Shown here piece by piece: positions 1 through 6,095 of a stretch of 6,472 nucleotides of DNA (position 1 is its first letter; every line of letters starts with the position of its first letter). The translations under genes and the position numbers were made by a program. The notes beneath the pieces are model-generated. The model was not told the origin of the DNA. It ran no database searches and worked only from the letters and a program-made list of their open reading frames with translations. Origin of the DNA: an uncultured Verrucomicrobiota bacterium (lineage in GTDB: Bacteria > Verrucomicrobiota > Kiritimatiellia > RFP12 > UBA1067); assembly GCA_946631345.1 (NCBI GenBank), contig CAMPAA010000183.1:1-6472 (forward strand). The letters run 5' to 3'.

Positions 1-450
1 GTGGAATGTCGTGTTACATGTGACACGCGGGATCGTGGCATAATAACTCGCACGGTCATCTTCGTTGTCGCAGAATCGCTTGAATTTGCGATGCAGTTCC
101 TTATTCCCCATGATATTCGCGTGGCGGCGATGTATCAAGAGGCCTACCATGTCGGTTTTAATGCCTCTTATGTCGACGGCAGCTTCATGCGGAGGATTGC
201 GCGCGTTCTTGGCGTCCGTTGGTATTACTCGGATTGGCAAGGTATCCAGGAAGTTGGTACTGGAAATCACAGCGAAAAGGTTTTCCAGGCGTTCCCTTGC
301 CTCAGGGATTTCTCAGATGTGGAGTTGTGTCCGTATCCCGACCTTGATCTTCCTGCCGATTCTGAAGTTTCCGATAGATATGACGTGAAATGCTACATCG
401 TTGGTGCGACATTCAAGGAAGCAGCAGCTTTGGCGAGAATTGTACAATAG
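1..450 (+). CDS. Unrecognised protein, probably 5'-truncated (149 codons visible)
   Basis: This frame is open from the first base of the window to a TAG at 448-450. A GTG sits at position 1, but there is no upstream sequence to show a ribosome binding site, so the true start probably lies outside the window. I do not recognise the family. The visible part is soluble and mixed in composition. It is aromatic-rich in the middle (RWYYSDW) and acidic near residues 110-127, and it ends in an Ala-rich helix-like stretch (FKEAAALARIVQ). No membrane segment or catalytic motif is evident. Codon use resembles that of the sigma and kinase genes downstream. A non-coding origin is possible, but no competing frame is more protein-like. 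Confidence 0.5.
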   Translation: MECRVTCDTRDRGIITRTVIFVVAESLEFAMQFLIPHDIRVAAMYQEAYHVGFNASYVDGSFMRRIARVLGVRWYYSDWQGIQEVGTGNHSEKVFQAFPCLRDFSDVELCPYPDLDLPADSEVSDRYDVKCYIVGATFKEAAALARIVQ

Positions 451-464
451 GCCTGGCCTCGGCC

Positions 465-485
465 GCGCGGCGTAAACGCCGTCGC
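465..485 (+). repeat. GC-rich inverted repeat (hairpin) after the first gene
   Basis: GCGCGGCG (465-472) and CGCCGTCGC (477-485) can fold around a TAAA loop into an 8-bp stem with one bulged T at 482. It lies 14 bases after the stop of the first gene and just upstream of the promoter for the sigma gene. No T-run follows, so it is not a classical intrinsic terminator. It could be a weak terminator, an mRNA 3'-end structure or a protein-binding site. Confidence 0.35.
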
Positions 486-490
486 ATTTC

Positions 491-507
491 CCGCGTGGAC
501 TTCGCGG
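491..507. repeat. Short inverted repeat enclosing the -35 box
   Basis: CCGCG (491-495) and CGCGG (503-507) form a perfect 5-bp dyad with a 7-base centre. The centre contains exactly the candidate -35 hexamer TGGACT (496-501). This placement is what one expects of an operator, possibly for autoregulation by the downstream module. Short GC dyads also arise by chance in such sequence, so the functional reading is inference. Confidence 0.35.
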
Positions 508-524
508 TGTTGTTGTGATATAAT
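496..524 (+). promoter_or_regulatory. Sigma-70 type promoter for the sigma/kinase operon
   Basis: A perfect -10 hexamer TATAAT lies at 519-524, with an extended -10 TG at 516-517. A 4/6 -35 match, TGGACT, lies at 496-501 with a 17-base spacer. Transcription would start near 531, giving a leader of about 40 bases before the ATG at 574. The -10 is of housekeeping type, so the operon is probably transcribed by the main sigma factor and not only by its own product. Confidence 0.7.
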
Positions 525-573
525 ACCGCAAAAAAGAAATTAATTAGAAACCTGGCTCTGGTAGAAGAACAAC

Positions 574-1788
574 ATGAAAAAGAAAGCTGCTGCTGCACAG
601 GAAAACTATAGAATGCCCGATCTTTCGCGCTCAACGCCAAAGACTGACCCGGAGCTCATCCGTCTCGTCCAGTCGGCTTTAAGGCCGAAAGTGTCACTTG
701 GAGCCAGCAACAAGGATATCGCGTCGCTTTATATTGGTGATGCCGATTTTAGAATGGGCGATTCCGCAAAAATCAAGTTCGACAAAACATACCGTCCTTT
801 TGTCTATAAGGTTCTGGTCGCGCGCCGTGATAAAGGTGGGCTTGGGTTTGTGATGGAGACTGAAGTCGAGCAGGGGAGCAATTCGGCTGGGGGCAGCGAT
901 AAGGGAGAAGGCCAGTGTGCGAAAAGTCCAGGCAGGCGAACCATAAGTATTCCCGTTAAACACTTGGAAGATGGGCGAACGATCACGGCAGAGGAAGTCT
1001 ATTCGAATGTATACATGCGGCTGTTCGGTGGCAAAAAACCGGCGCTTTTAGGATTTGACACTTCGCGCGACAGGGTGGGAAGGGGTGCGTTTCGACATTG
1101 GTTGCGTCTGATCGTGAAGTGTGCCTTCTTTGACATGTGCCGTGTGCCTAAAATCATATTGAAAGATCTTAAAGGACATGTCATCTATCAACGAGATAAG
1201 CAGGGCCGATATGTCCTTGACGGGGAGGGACGAAAAGTGCCTTGTTATGTTCGTGATGTCTCTTCTTCCACGAAAATAGATGATGATGATCCGGAAAACG
1301 ACATGACGATTGTAGACACTCTGGCGGCTCCTGAATCCCCTGAGGCAAGACGTAGAAGAAAAAAGGCTGAAAGAACGTTCTGGATGGCGAGAATCGATCT
1401 CCGGTATATCGCGTATGTGTCCGCGCTTGAGCGGCTCCGGAAGGGATCGTGGTTCCGTGATGTGCTCGTCGCGTTGTACGAGAAGGGGTTGCCTTACAAG
1501 GTCGTGAAGGCCGAGTGCTTGAAGAAAGGTATTGCGGTGGGTACGTTTGACAAGGCTTATTGCGATTGGAACAAACGTTTTCTTGACGCATGCGAAAGGA
1601 TCGAGGCGACAATCCGACGGAAAGGGGAAGACAGGATGGCGTCCGGCAAAAGAGTGAGTCGAGCGCAATTGATAGGTGAAGCGTGGGACCGGTTGGCTGA
1701 ATTCGTTGGAAAGAGTCGTGTACAAGACATTCGGTTTAGGGTCATACGGAACCTGATAGCTGGATTCTCAAATGTCACGGATAATTAA
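574..1788 (+). CDS. Sigma-70/ECF-like RNA polymerase sigma factor, enlarged, kinase-paired
   Basis: A 404-residue protein, about twice the usual ECF sigma length, that should direct RNA polymerase to its own promoter set. Residues 72-85 (TYRPFVYKVLVARR) resemble region 2.1, 138-151 (TAEEVYSNVYMRLF) region 2.2, and 161-190 (FDTSRDR...WLRLIV...FDMCR) regions 2.3-2.4. Residues 283-345 fit a divergent region 4: a helix with ALERL, a tyrosine/glycine turn, then a helix-turn-helix-like segment. About 50 residues separate regions 2.1 and 2.2. A charged linker with an Asp run (236-239) and an Arg/Lys run (259-264) separates regions 2 and 4. About 55 residues extend past region 4. The start at ATG 574 lacks a strong Shine-Dalgarno sequence; ATG 613, preceded by AGGA, is an alternative. 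Its stop overlaps the kinase start. Assignment rests on region 2 similarity; region 4 is less certain. Confidence 0.75.
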   Translation: MKKKAAAAQENYRMPDLSRSTPKTDPELIRLVQSALRPKVSLGASNKDIASLYIGDADFRMGDSAKIKFDKTYRPFVYKVLVARRDKGGLGFVMETEVEQGSNSAGGSDKGEGQCAKSPGRRTISIPVKHLEDGRTITAEEVYSNVYMRLFGGKKPALLGFDTSRDRVGRGAFRHWLRLIVKCAFFDMCRVPKIILKDLKGHVIYQRDKQGRYVLDGEGRKVPCYVRDVSSSTKIDDDDPENDMTIVDTLAAPESPEARRRRKKAERTFWMARIDLRYIAYVSALERLRKGSWFRDVLVALYEKGLPYKVVKAECLKKGIAVGTFDKAYCDWNKRFLDACERIEATIRRKGEDRMASGKRVSRAQLIGEAWDRLAEFVGKSRVQDIRFRVIRNLIAGFSNVTDN

Positions 1789-3350
1789 TGGGTAAAGCAA
1801 CGACATCGGGTGCCAACGATTGGCCGTGTGACGTTCTTCGGCGCGGCGACGTGCTGGGGGAGGGGCAATCCCGCTATCGTGTGACAGAGTATATGGGAGA
1901 AGGCGGTTGCGGCGCCGTATATGCTGCGGAAGATGTTCGGTCGGGAATGCCGGTGGCAATCAAGATTTACTCAGCTGAACTGAGCTGCGACGCTTTGCTT
2001 GTAAATAAAAACAGGCGAATTGAGCACGAGGGAACCATTGTCAGAAAATTCAATTCAAGCAACTTGCCGAAGTGTTATTTCATGGGGAAGAATGGGGACG
2101 GCAGATACTATTTCGTGATGGAGCGCCTGTTCAAGCTTAATGGCACGGGCTATCACGGTTTGCCGGACAAGGAGGATGAGATAAAGGAGTTTGTCCTGGG
2201 ATTGCTTGAATCCGTCAAGTCGCTGCACAAGCTTAGGATTGCCCACTGCGACATCAAGCCGGAGAACATAATGCGAAAGAAGGACGGCACGATTGTGCTA
2301 TCGGACTTTGGAACGGCGCATAAGTTTGACGCCAAGCGAGCCGGAAGCAGGAGAAGAGACGACGAGAATTCGCTGAGCATGATCACCTGCGATGACGGGA
2401 AAATGTTGCGTATTCGGGTTGGAACGCGAGGATTCGCTCCTCCTGAGCTGGGGGAACATACGGTGGCGGTTGACATCTATGAGATCGGACATGTGATACG
2501 GGACTGCTTCGGAAGGGACGTGCCGCTGGAATGGAGCCTTATCATCAACAAGTGCATCGCGAATGCAAAAGAAAACCGATATCCTGACATTGAGTCCCTT
2601 GAACGAGATGTTCGCAACGTCGATAGGCTCGGCAGGGAGGAGATGCGCAAGTGCATATATGAGGATCGCCTTAAATTCATGCGGATGCAAGAAGAGATGG
2701 CACGAGAGAAAGCAGTCGCATTCAAGTGGGAAGAATTGAAAGAGCGAATGGAGAATGCGCAATCCGCTTCGGATGCGATATATGCAGGGGCTGGGCAGAT
2801 GTTCCTTGATTTTTCAGCGCTCTCTCCATGCAGATCCATTAGGATAAAAGATCCTGTCGCTTTGAGAGAAGAGCGGTTTGTCGTGATAAAGGGACCTGGT
2901 ATCATACGTGTGAACATGGAGGCGTTTCTCGCGGATGAAGAAGGTGAAGTCATTGGTCCTGGAAGAAAAGAAAATTCGGCGATGGTGTTTCTTTGGGACA
3001 ACGTTACGCTTGTCAACACGACAAAAAAGAAACTTGAGGATGCTAACGTGTTTTATGTGGTGGGGGACTCTTGCTACTTGAATTTCCCCAATGTCTCCAA
3101 GAAGGAGATATTCAACTGGGATTATGCGGTTACAAGTAATTTCGGTTTTTCGTACGCGGGTTATCATGATAAGAAAGACATGGCCAGCCTGATTCGTTCA
3201 ATGAATAAACGCCTGGAGAGAAACATTCCGGAAAAGGGCATGATGGTCTCAGCGCGCGAGTTCTTCAGCGATGGTCCGGACATGACAATCAGACATTACA
3301 TTGCCCAAAACGAGATTATGCGCGAGGTGCTCGGCATGCCGAGAGCATGA
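1788..3350 (+). CDS. Cytoplasmic Ser/Thr protein kinase (Hanks type) with unassigned C-terminal domain
   Basis: A 520-residue kinase. Residues about 29-285 form a complete catalytic domain: glycine loop GEGGCG (37-42), VAIK lysine K59, helix-C glutamate near E79/E81, catalytic loop HCDIKPEN (153-160) with D155, K157 and N160, DFG at 173-175, GTRGFAPPE at 212-220, D229 and R264. It should phosphorylate Ser/Thr residues in the cytoplasm. Cys154 replaces the Arg of the HRD motif, making it a non-RD kinase. Residues about 283-327 are highly charged and helical, perhaps a coiled-coil linker. Residues about 328-520 look beta-rich and match no family I know. No transmembrane segment is visible, unlike many PknB-type receptors. 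The ATG overlaps the sigma gene stop in TAATG, with no ribosome binding site of its own, so translation is probably coupled. The natural candidate substrate is the sigma factor. Confidence 0.95.
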   Translation: MGKATTSGANDWPCDVLRRGDVLGEGQSRYRVTEYMGEGGCGAVYAAEDVRSGMPVAIKIYSAELSCDALLVNKNRRIEHEGTIVRKFNSSNLPKCYFMGKNGDGRYYFVMERLFKLNGTGYHGLPDKEDEIKEFVLGLLESVKSLHKLRIAHCDIKPENIMRKKDGTIVLSDFGTAHKFDAKRAGSRRRDDENSLSMITCDDGKMLRIRVGTRGFAPPELGEHTVAVDIYEIGHVIRDCFGRDVPLEWSLIINKCIANAKENRYPDIESLERDVRNVDRLGREEMRKCIYEDRLKFMRMQEEMAREKAVAFKWEELKERMENAQSASDAIYAGAGQMFLDFSALSPCRSIRIKDPVALREERFVVIKGPGIIRVNMEAFLADEEGEVIGPGRKENSAMVFLWDNVTLVNTTKKKLEDANVFYVVGDSCYLNFPNVSKKEIFNWDYAVTSNFGFSYAGYHDKKDMASLIRSMNKRLERNIPEKGMMVSAREFFSDGPDMTIRHYIAQNEIMREVLGMPRA

Positions 3351-3380
3351 TGTTGTGAGGAGTCGTACATGACGCCATCG

Positions 3381-3411
3381 TGTCCGCGGCATATATGCCG
3401 CGGACATTTTT
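3381..3411 (+). terminator. Intrinsic terminator of the sigma/kinase operon
   Basis: Bases 3381-3406 are a perfect 26-base palindrome. The arms TGTCCGCGGCA and TGCCGCGGACA (11 bp) surround a TATA loop, followed directly by five Ts (3407-3411). It lies 31 bases after the kinase stop. The GC-rich stem plus T-run is typical of Rho-independent termination. The perfect symmetry would also allow binding by a dimeric protein. On the reverse strand there is no comparable T-run, so it should act on + strand transcripts only. Confidence 0.8.
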
Positions 3412-3477
3412 CTCTCACCGCCTTTGTAATATTTCGCGGAGAGCGAGGGTATATATTCCTTAGAAAGGCAAACAACA

Positions 3478-4548
3478 ATGCACATGAAACATCCAGATAT
3501 CAGCGACGATGCTCGCTTCGTTCCGGTGGCCTGCACACCCAAACAGCTCGTTGAGCTGCTCGACTACAACGACAGGGGGATTGAATCCCTCAACTACAGT
3601 GGCGAGAAATATCAGATTACGCCTCGCTTCCGCAAGAGCCTCGCGACGCAATTGGGAGTCCCCTCCGGGATTTATAAGCTCTTTTCGCCGCAGGAGGTTA
3701 TGGAGCGCGCTGCGACGACGCAGCCCGACCTAAAGCTGAGACTGACTGTCGACCGCGCGGAGGGCATGGCCCTGGGCGTGACCGAGCGCCAGGGTGTGCC
3801 GGTTCCGATTCGCTACATCATGAACACTCTCGGAAACGACCCGCGTCTTCAGGAGATTGCGTATCGCAACGGCGTCCTCACGGCTCGACTGAATCTCGGC
3901 GAGAAATGGGAGGTCAAGAACGACAGCGCATACCACATCCATGTCGAATGCCGGATTCCTGTCGATGGATACGGCAGGCCGGAGATGAATCTGGCCACAT
4001 GGCGTCAGGTGTGCGAGAACGGCGCGGTCGCAGAAGCGCCCATCTTCCGCACGAAGATGGAAATCAAGGACAACGACGGCAGCCATTTCGCCCGGCTGCT
4101 CAAGAGCTTCGCCAACCCCGAGGGCGTCGAGCTGCTCCAGGAGCGCATGACCCAGGCGGCTGAGACGAAGGCTTCCGTAGGCGAGCTCTATGCGCTGGAG
4201 GAGGTCGTGCGCAAGATAGTCCCCGCCGGACACAACCAGCTCGTGCTCCGGGACCGCCTCCATGAGATGGCGCTCAATCCCTGCGTGCGCTATGGCGTTA
4301 CGGAACTCGGCAAGATAGGGCAGAAGAAGCGCTCGCTCCTCCCGGTCGACTGCTCTGTGTCGGACCTCCTTAACTTCGCCTCGGAACTGGCCACGCACCA
4401 CGCGCGCATCATCACCGACGCGAAGCCGCTCCATGCCTATGCTGGCACGCTGCTCGCCAGGGGGTTCGACCTTGAGGACATCTACCCCAATTCCCAGCGC
4501 ACGAGCCGCTTTTACATGAACGACCTGGACATCGACCAGGCAGCTTGA
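3478..4548 (+). CDS. DUF932-like phage/plasmid protein
   Basis: A 356-residue soluble protein resembling the DUF932 (phage/plasmid-related) family, whose biochemical role is unknown to me. Supporting features are an N-terminal segment with FRKSLATQLGVPSG (51-64), the central WRQVCENGAV (175-184), which matches the family's conserved Cys-x-Asn-Gly region, and the C-terminal SDLLNFASELATHHA (295-309), which matches the helix ending in Thr-His that is typical of the family. Length is in the usual range. The start at ATG 3478 has GAAAGG 9 bases upstream; a second in-frame ATG at 3484 is possible. The helicase follows after 10 bases, so the two form an operon. Third codon positions are strongly G/C compared with the kinase gene. 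Family assignment is by motif memory only. Confidence 0.7.
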   Translation: MHMKHPDISDDARFVPVACTPKQLVELLDYNDRGIESLNYSGEKYQITPRFRKSLATQLGVPSGIYKLFSPQEVMERAATTQPDLKLRLTVDRAEGMALGVTERQGVPVPIRYIMNTLGNDPRLQEIAYRNGVLTARLNLGEKWEVKNDSAYHIHVECRIPVDGYGRPEMNLATWRQVCENGAVAEAPIFRTKMEIKDNDGSHFARLLKSFANPEGVELLQERMTQAAETKASVGELYALEEVVRKIVPAGHNQLVLRDRLHEMALNPCVRYGVTELGKIGQKKRSLLPVDCSVSDLLNFASELATHHARIITDAKPLHAYAGTLLARGFDLEDIYPNSQRTSRFYMNDLDIDQAA

Positions 4549-4554
4549 GGAGGT
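4547..4554 (+). promoter_or_regulatory. Ribosome binding site of the helicase gene
   Basis: GAGGAGGT overlaps the TGA stop of the DUF932-like gene and ends 4 bases before ATG 4559. It fixes the helicase start and indicates coupled expression of the two genes. Confidence 0.8.
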
Positions 4555-4558
4555 GTAA

Positions 4559-5593
4559 ATGCGGAAATACGAAGAACGCAGATACCAGCAGGAGGCGGTA
4601 GAGAAGTGCTTGAAGGCGTTCACCGAGGGCGGAAAGTCCTCGGTGATGCTGGAATCGCCAGTCGGATCGGGCAAGACCTATATGGCGCTTGAACTGGTCC
4701 ATCGCCTGCAGGAGAGATTAGGCCGCCAGCTCAAGGTCGGCTGGGTCGCGCCGAGGCACCATCTGCTGGAGCAGATGATGGAGGAAAACCGCGACCTCCA
4801 TCGCGACAACGTGCGGCCGATATCGCTCTTTGAGCGCAATCCCCCCGAGGTGGAGCTTGTCGTTCTGGATGAGGCGCATCACGAGGCGACCCAGAGCTGC
4901 GTCATGCTCTACGACAGGATGAAGCCGAAGTACATTCTCGGGCTCTCGGCGACGCCGCTTCGGACGAACCGCATGAAGCTTTCCTTCCAGGAGACGGTTC
5001 GGACATGCTCGATCGGACGGCTGATGAGGGACGGCTACCTCAGCAGGTTCAACTCCTACCTTATGCCGAGGTATGCGCCGAAGGATGTCGCCGAACACTA
5101 TCTTAAATGCCCGGAGCGCTGGGGGAAGAGCCTCGTCTACTTCCATACCATAGCCGAATGCCTTGAGTTCAAGAATTACATGGCCGAAGGCGGGATTGAA
5201 GTCGAGGTGGTGACGGCGGATAGCGACAAGGACCGGCAGCTGCAGAGGTTCCTTGAGAACAAGGTGAGGGTCGTCGCCAATGTCGCGATGCTGACCGAGG
5301 GTTTTGACCAGCCGGACGTGACTTCGGTGTTCGCCCGGGACGCGAGCCGCCTGCCTACCATCCAGATGTGCGGTCGCGGACTGCGGATTGCGCCAGGGAA
5401 GGATGCGTGCAACATCGTCCAGAGCGCGAATACAAAATACCTGTTCGAACGGGTGGCCCCGGCGAAGAATATGTTCCGCTACCAGCAGGGCCGCTGGCTT
5501 GCGCTGAAAGACGGAACGAGGGAAATCGAGGAAACGCTCCGGCATACGCTGGACATCATCGAGAGGAAAAAGCATCAAGATTCTCTATCTTGA
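4559..5593 (+). CDS. Superfamily 2 DEAH-box helicase (COG1061/type III Res-like)
   Basis: A 344-residue ATP-dependent helicase or translocase containing little beyond the two RecA-like domains. Motifs in order: RRYQQEAV (7-14), Walker A SPVGSGKT (33-40), motif Ia WVAPRHHLLEQ (62-72), Walker B DEAH (104-107), motif III SAT (130-132), motif IV SLVYFHT (191-197), motif V TEGFDQPDV (246-254) and motif VI QMCGRGLR (269-276) with the Arg finger R273/R276. The QMxGRGLR form is that of the Res/SSL2-like group found in phages, plasmids and restriction systems. All catalytic residues are present. No nuclease or methyltransferase domain is fused or adjacent, so a restriction enzyme is unlikely. With the DUF932-like gene 10 bases upstream, a role in DNA replication, recombination or repair of a mobile element is likely. 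The start is set by GAGGAGGT upstream. Confidence 0.93.
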   Translation: MRKYEERRYQQEAVEKCLKAFTEGGKSSVMLESPVGSGKTYMALELVHRLQERLGRQLKVGWVAPRHHLLEQMMEENRDLHRDNVRPISLFERNPPEVELVVLDEAHHEATQSCVMLYDRMKPKYILGLSATPLRTNRMKLSFQETVRTCSIGRLMRDGYLSRFNSYLMPRYAPKDVAEHYLKCPERWGKSLVYFHTIAECLEFKNYMAEGGIEVEVVTADSDKDRQLQRFLENKVRVVANVAMLTEGFDQPDVTSVFARDASRLPTIQMCGRGLRIAPGKDACNIVQSANTKYLFERVAPAKNMFRYQQGRWLALKDGTREIEETLRHTLDIIERKKHQDSLS

Positions 5594-5664
5594 ATGCGGG
5601 TCGTGGTATATCGATTCAATGCTGGAAGGCTTGAATTCCGTGTAGTTTCGTGTTTTCTGTAGTT

Positions 5665-5702
5665 CCAAATCTTGCCGCTGCATCGATAGATGTAAGATTT
5701 GG
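5665..5702. repeat. Inverted repeat at the promoter of the small basic gene
   Basis: CCAAATCTT (5665-5673) and AAGATTTGG (5694-5702) are a perfect 9-bp inverted repeat. The 20 bases between can fold further: GCATC (5680-5684) pairs with GATGT (5689-5693, one G-T pair) around a GATA loop. CTTGCC (5671-5676) could instead pair with GGCAAG (5701-5706), giving a mutually exclusive fold. The right arm overlaps the candidate -35 box, so an operator is the simplest reading. An RNA element at the 3' end of the helicase transcript is the alternative. Confidence 0.5.
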
Positions 5703-5728
5703 CAAGGTTCACCATTATATTTTTTAAT
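5699..5728 (+). promoter_or_regulatory. Candidate sigma-70 promoter for the small basic gene
   Basis: TTGGCA (5699-5704, 5/6 match to TTGACA) is followed after 18 bases by TTTAAT (5723-5728, 5/6 match to TATAAT). Transcription would start near 5735, leaving a leader of about 20 bases that holds the ribosome binding site. The region is AT-rich, so chance matches to the -10 are possible. Confidence 0.5.
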
Positions 5729-5741
5729 CACTTAAATAATT

Positions 5742-5749
5742 AAGGAGGT
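5742..5749 (+). promoter_or_regulatory. Near-perfect ribosome binding site
   Basis: AAGGAGGT ends 4 bases before ATG 5754. It is one of the strongest Shine-Dalgarno sequences in the window and makes the following short ORF a credible, well-translated gene. Confidence 0.85.
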
Positions 5750-5753
5750 AAAA

Positions 5754-6095
5754 ATGAGTATTCATTCTAGCTGGAATCCAGATCGTATCGCTGCCGCGAG
5801 CATGGCAAAGAAATCGCCTGCTCCGCGCCGTACATGCAATAAGCGGCCGGCGGCTAAAGTCATGAAGGTGTCCGATCTCTACATCAGGGAATACGGCGAG
5901 AAGGCATACTATGCCTGGAAGCGCCGCGAGTCCGAGATTGACACACTCTGGCTTAGCGGCAGATGCGGCACGGCCGAGATCATCAAGATGCGCGAGGACA
6001 ACCTCCGCCAGCTGAAGGCGGCAGGCGCCGCGCGCGGGCAGGAGATGCCTGTCGCCCGTTGTCCCTATTCCCGCCCCTACGTGCCCGCGGCATAA
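5754..6095 (+). CDS. Small basic protein of unknown function (113 aa)
   Basis: I do not recognise a family. The N-terminal 40 residues are rich in Lys, Arg, Ala and Pro and probably disordered. Residues about 40-90 look helical and charged (SDLYIREYGEKAYYAWKRRE, then a segment ending EIIKMREDNLRQLKAAGAA). The tail is Pro/Tyr-rich with a Cys (103). It has no signal peptide or membrane segment. A basic tail plus helices would suit a nucleic-acid-binding protein, but that is inference. The start is well supported by AAGGAGGT. It follows the helicase gene after a 160-base spacer and probably has its own promoter. Codon use is G/C-rich at third positions, like the helicase and DUF932 genes, so it likely belongs to the same element. 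Confidence 0.8.
   Translation: MSIHSSWNPDRIAAASMAKKSPAPRRTCNKRPAAKVMKVSDLYIREYGEKAYYAWKRRESEIDTLWLSGRCGTAEIIKMREDNLRQLKAAGAARGQEMPVARCPYSRPYVPAA

Noticed and set aside
1048..1725. 225-codon ORF on the - strand
   Set aside because: Antisense shadow of the sigma-factor gene, with no protein-like motif and no ribosome binding site that would favour it over the sense frame.
3424..3457. Possible promoter TTGTAA ... TATATT before the DUF932-like gene
   Set aside because: The spacing of 22 bases is too long for a sigma-70 promoter and no alternative -35 fits. The gene may be transcribed from here by another factor, but the sequence does not support a call.
3730..4674. 314-codon ORF on the - strand
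   Set aside because: Long only because the DUF932-like and helicase genes have G/C-rich third positions. It covers parts of two well-supported sense genes and shows no recognisable domain.
4718..5578. 286-codon ORF on the - strand
   Set aside because: Antisense of the helicase, whose sense frame contains all SF2 motifs. The reverse frame has none.
4559..5593. Helicase as a subunit of a restriction or other defence system
   Set aside because: No methyltransferase, nuclease or specificity gene is adjacent, and the neighbours look like mobile-element genes. A defence role cannot be supported from this window.
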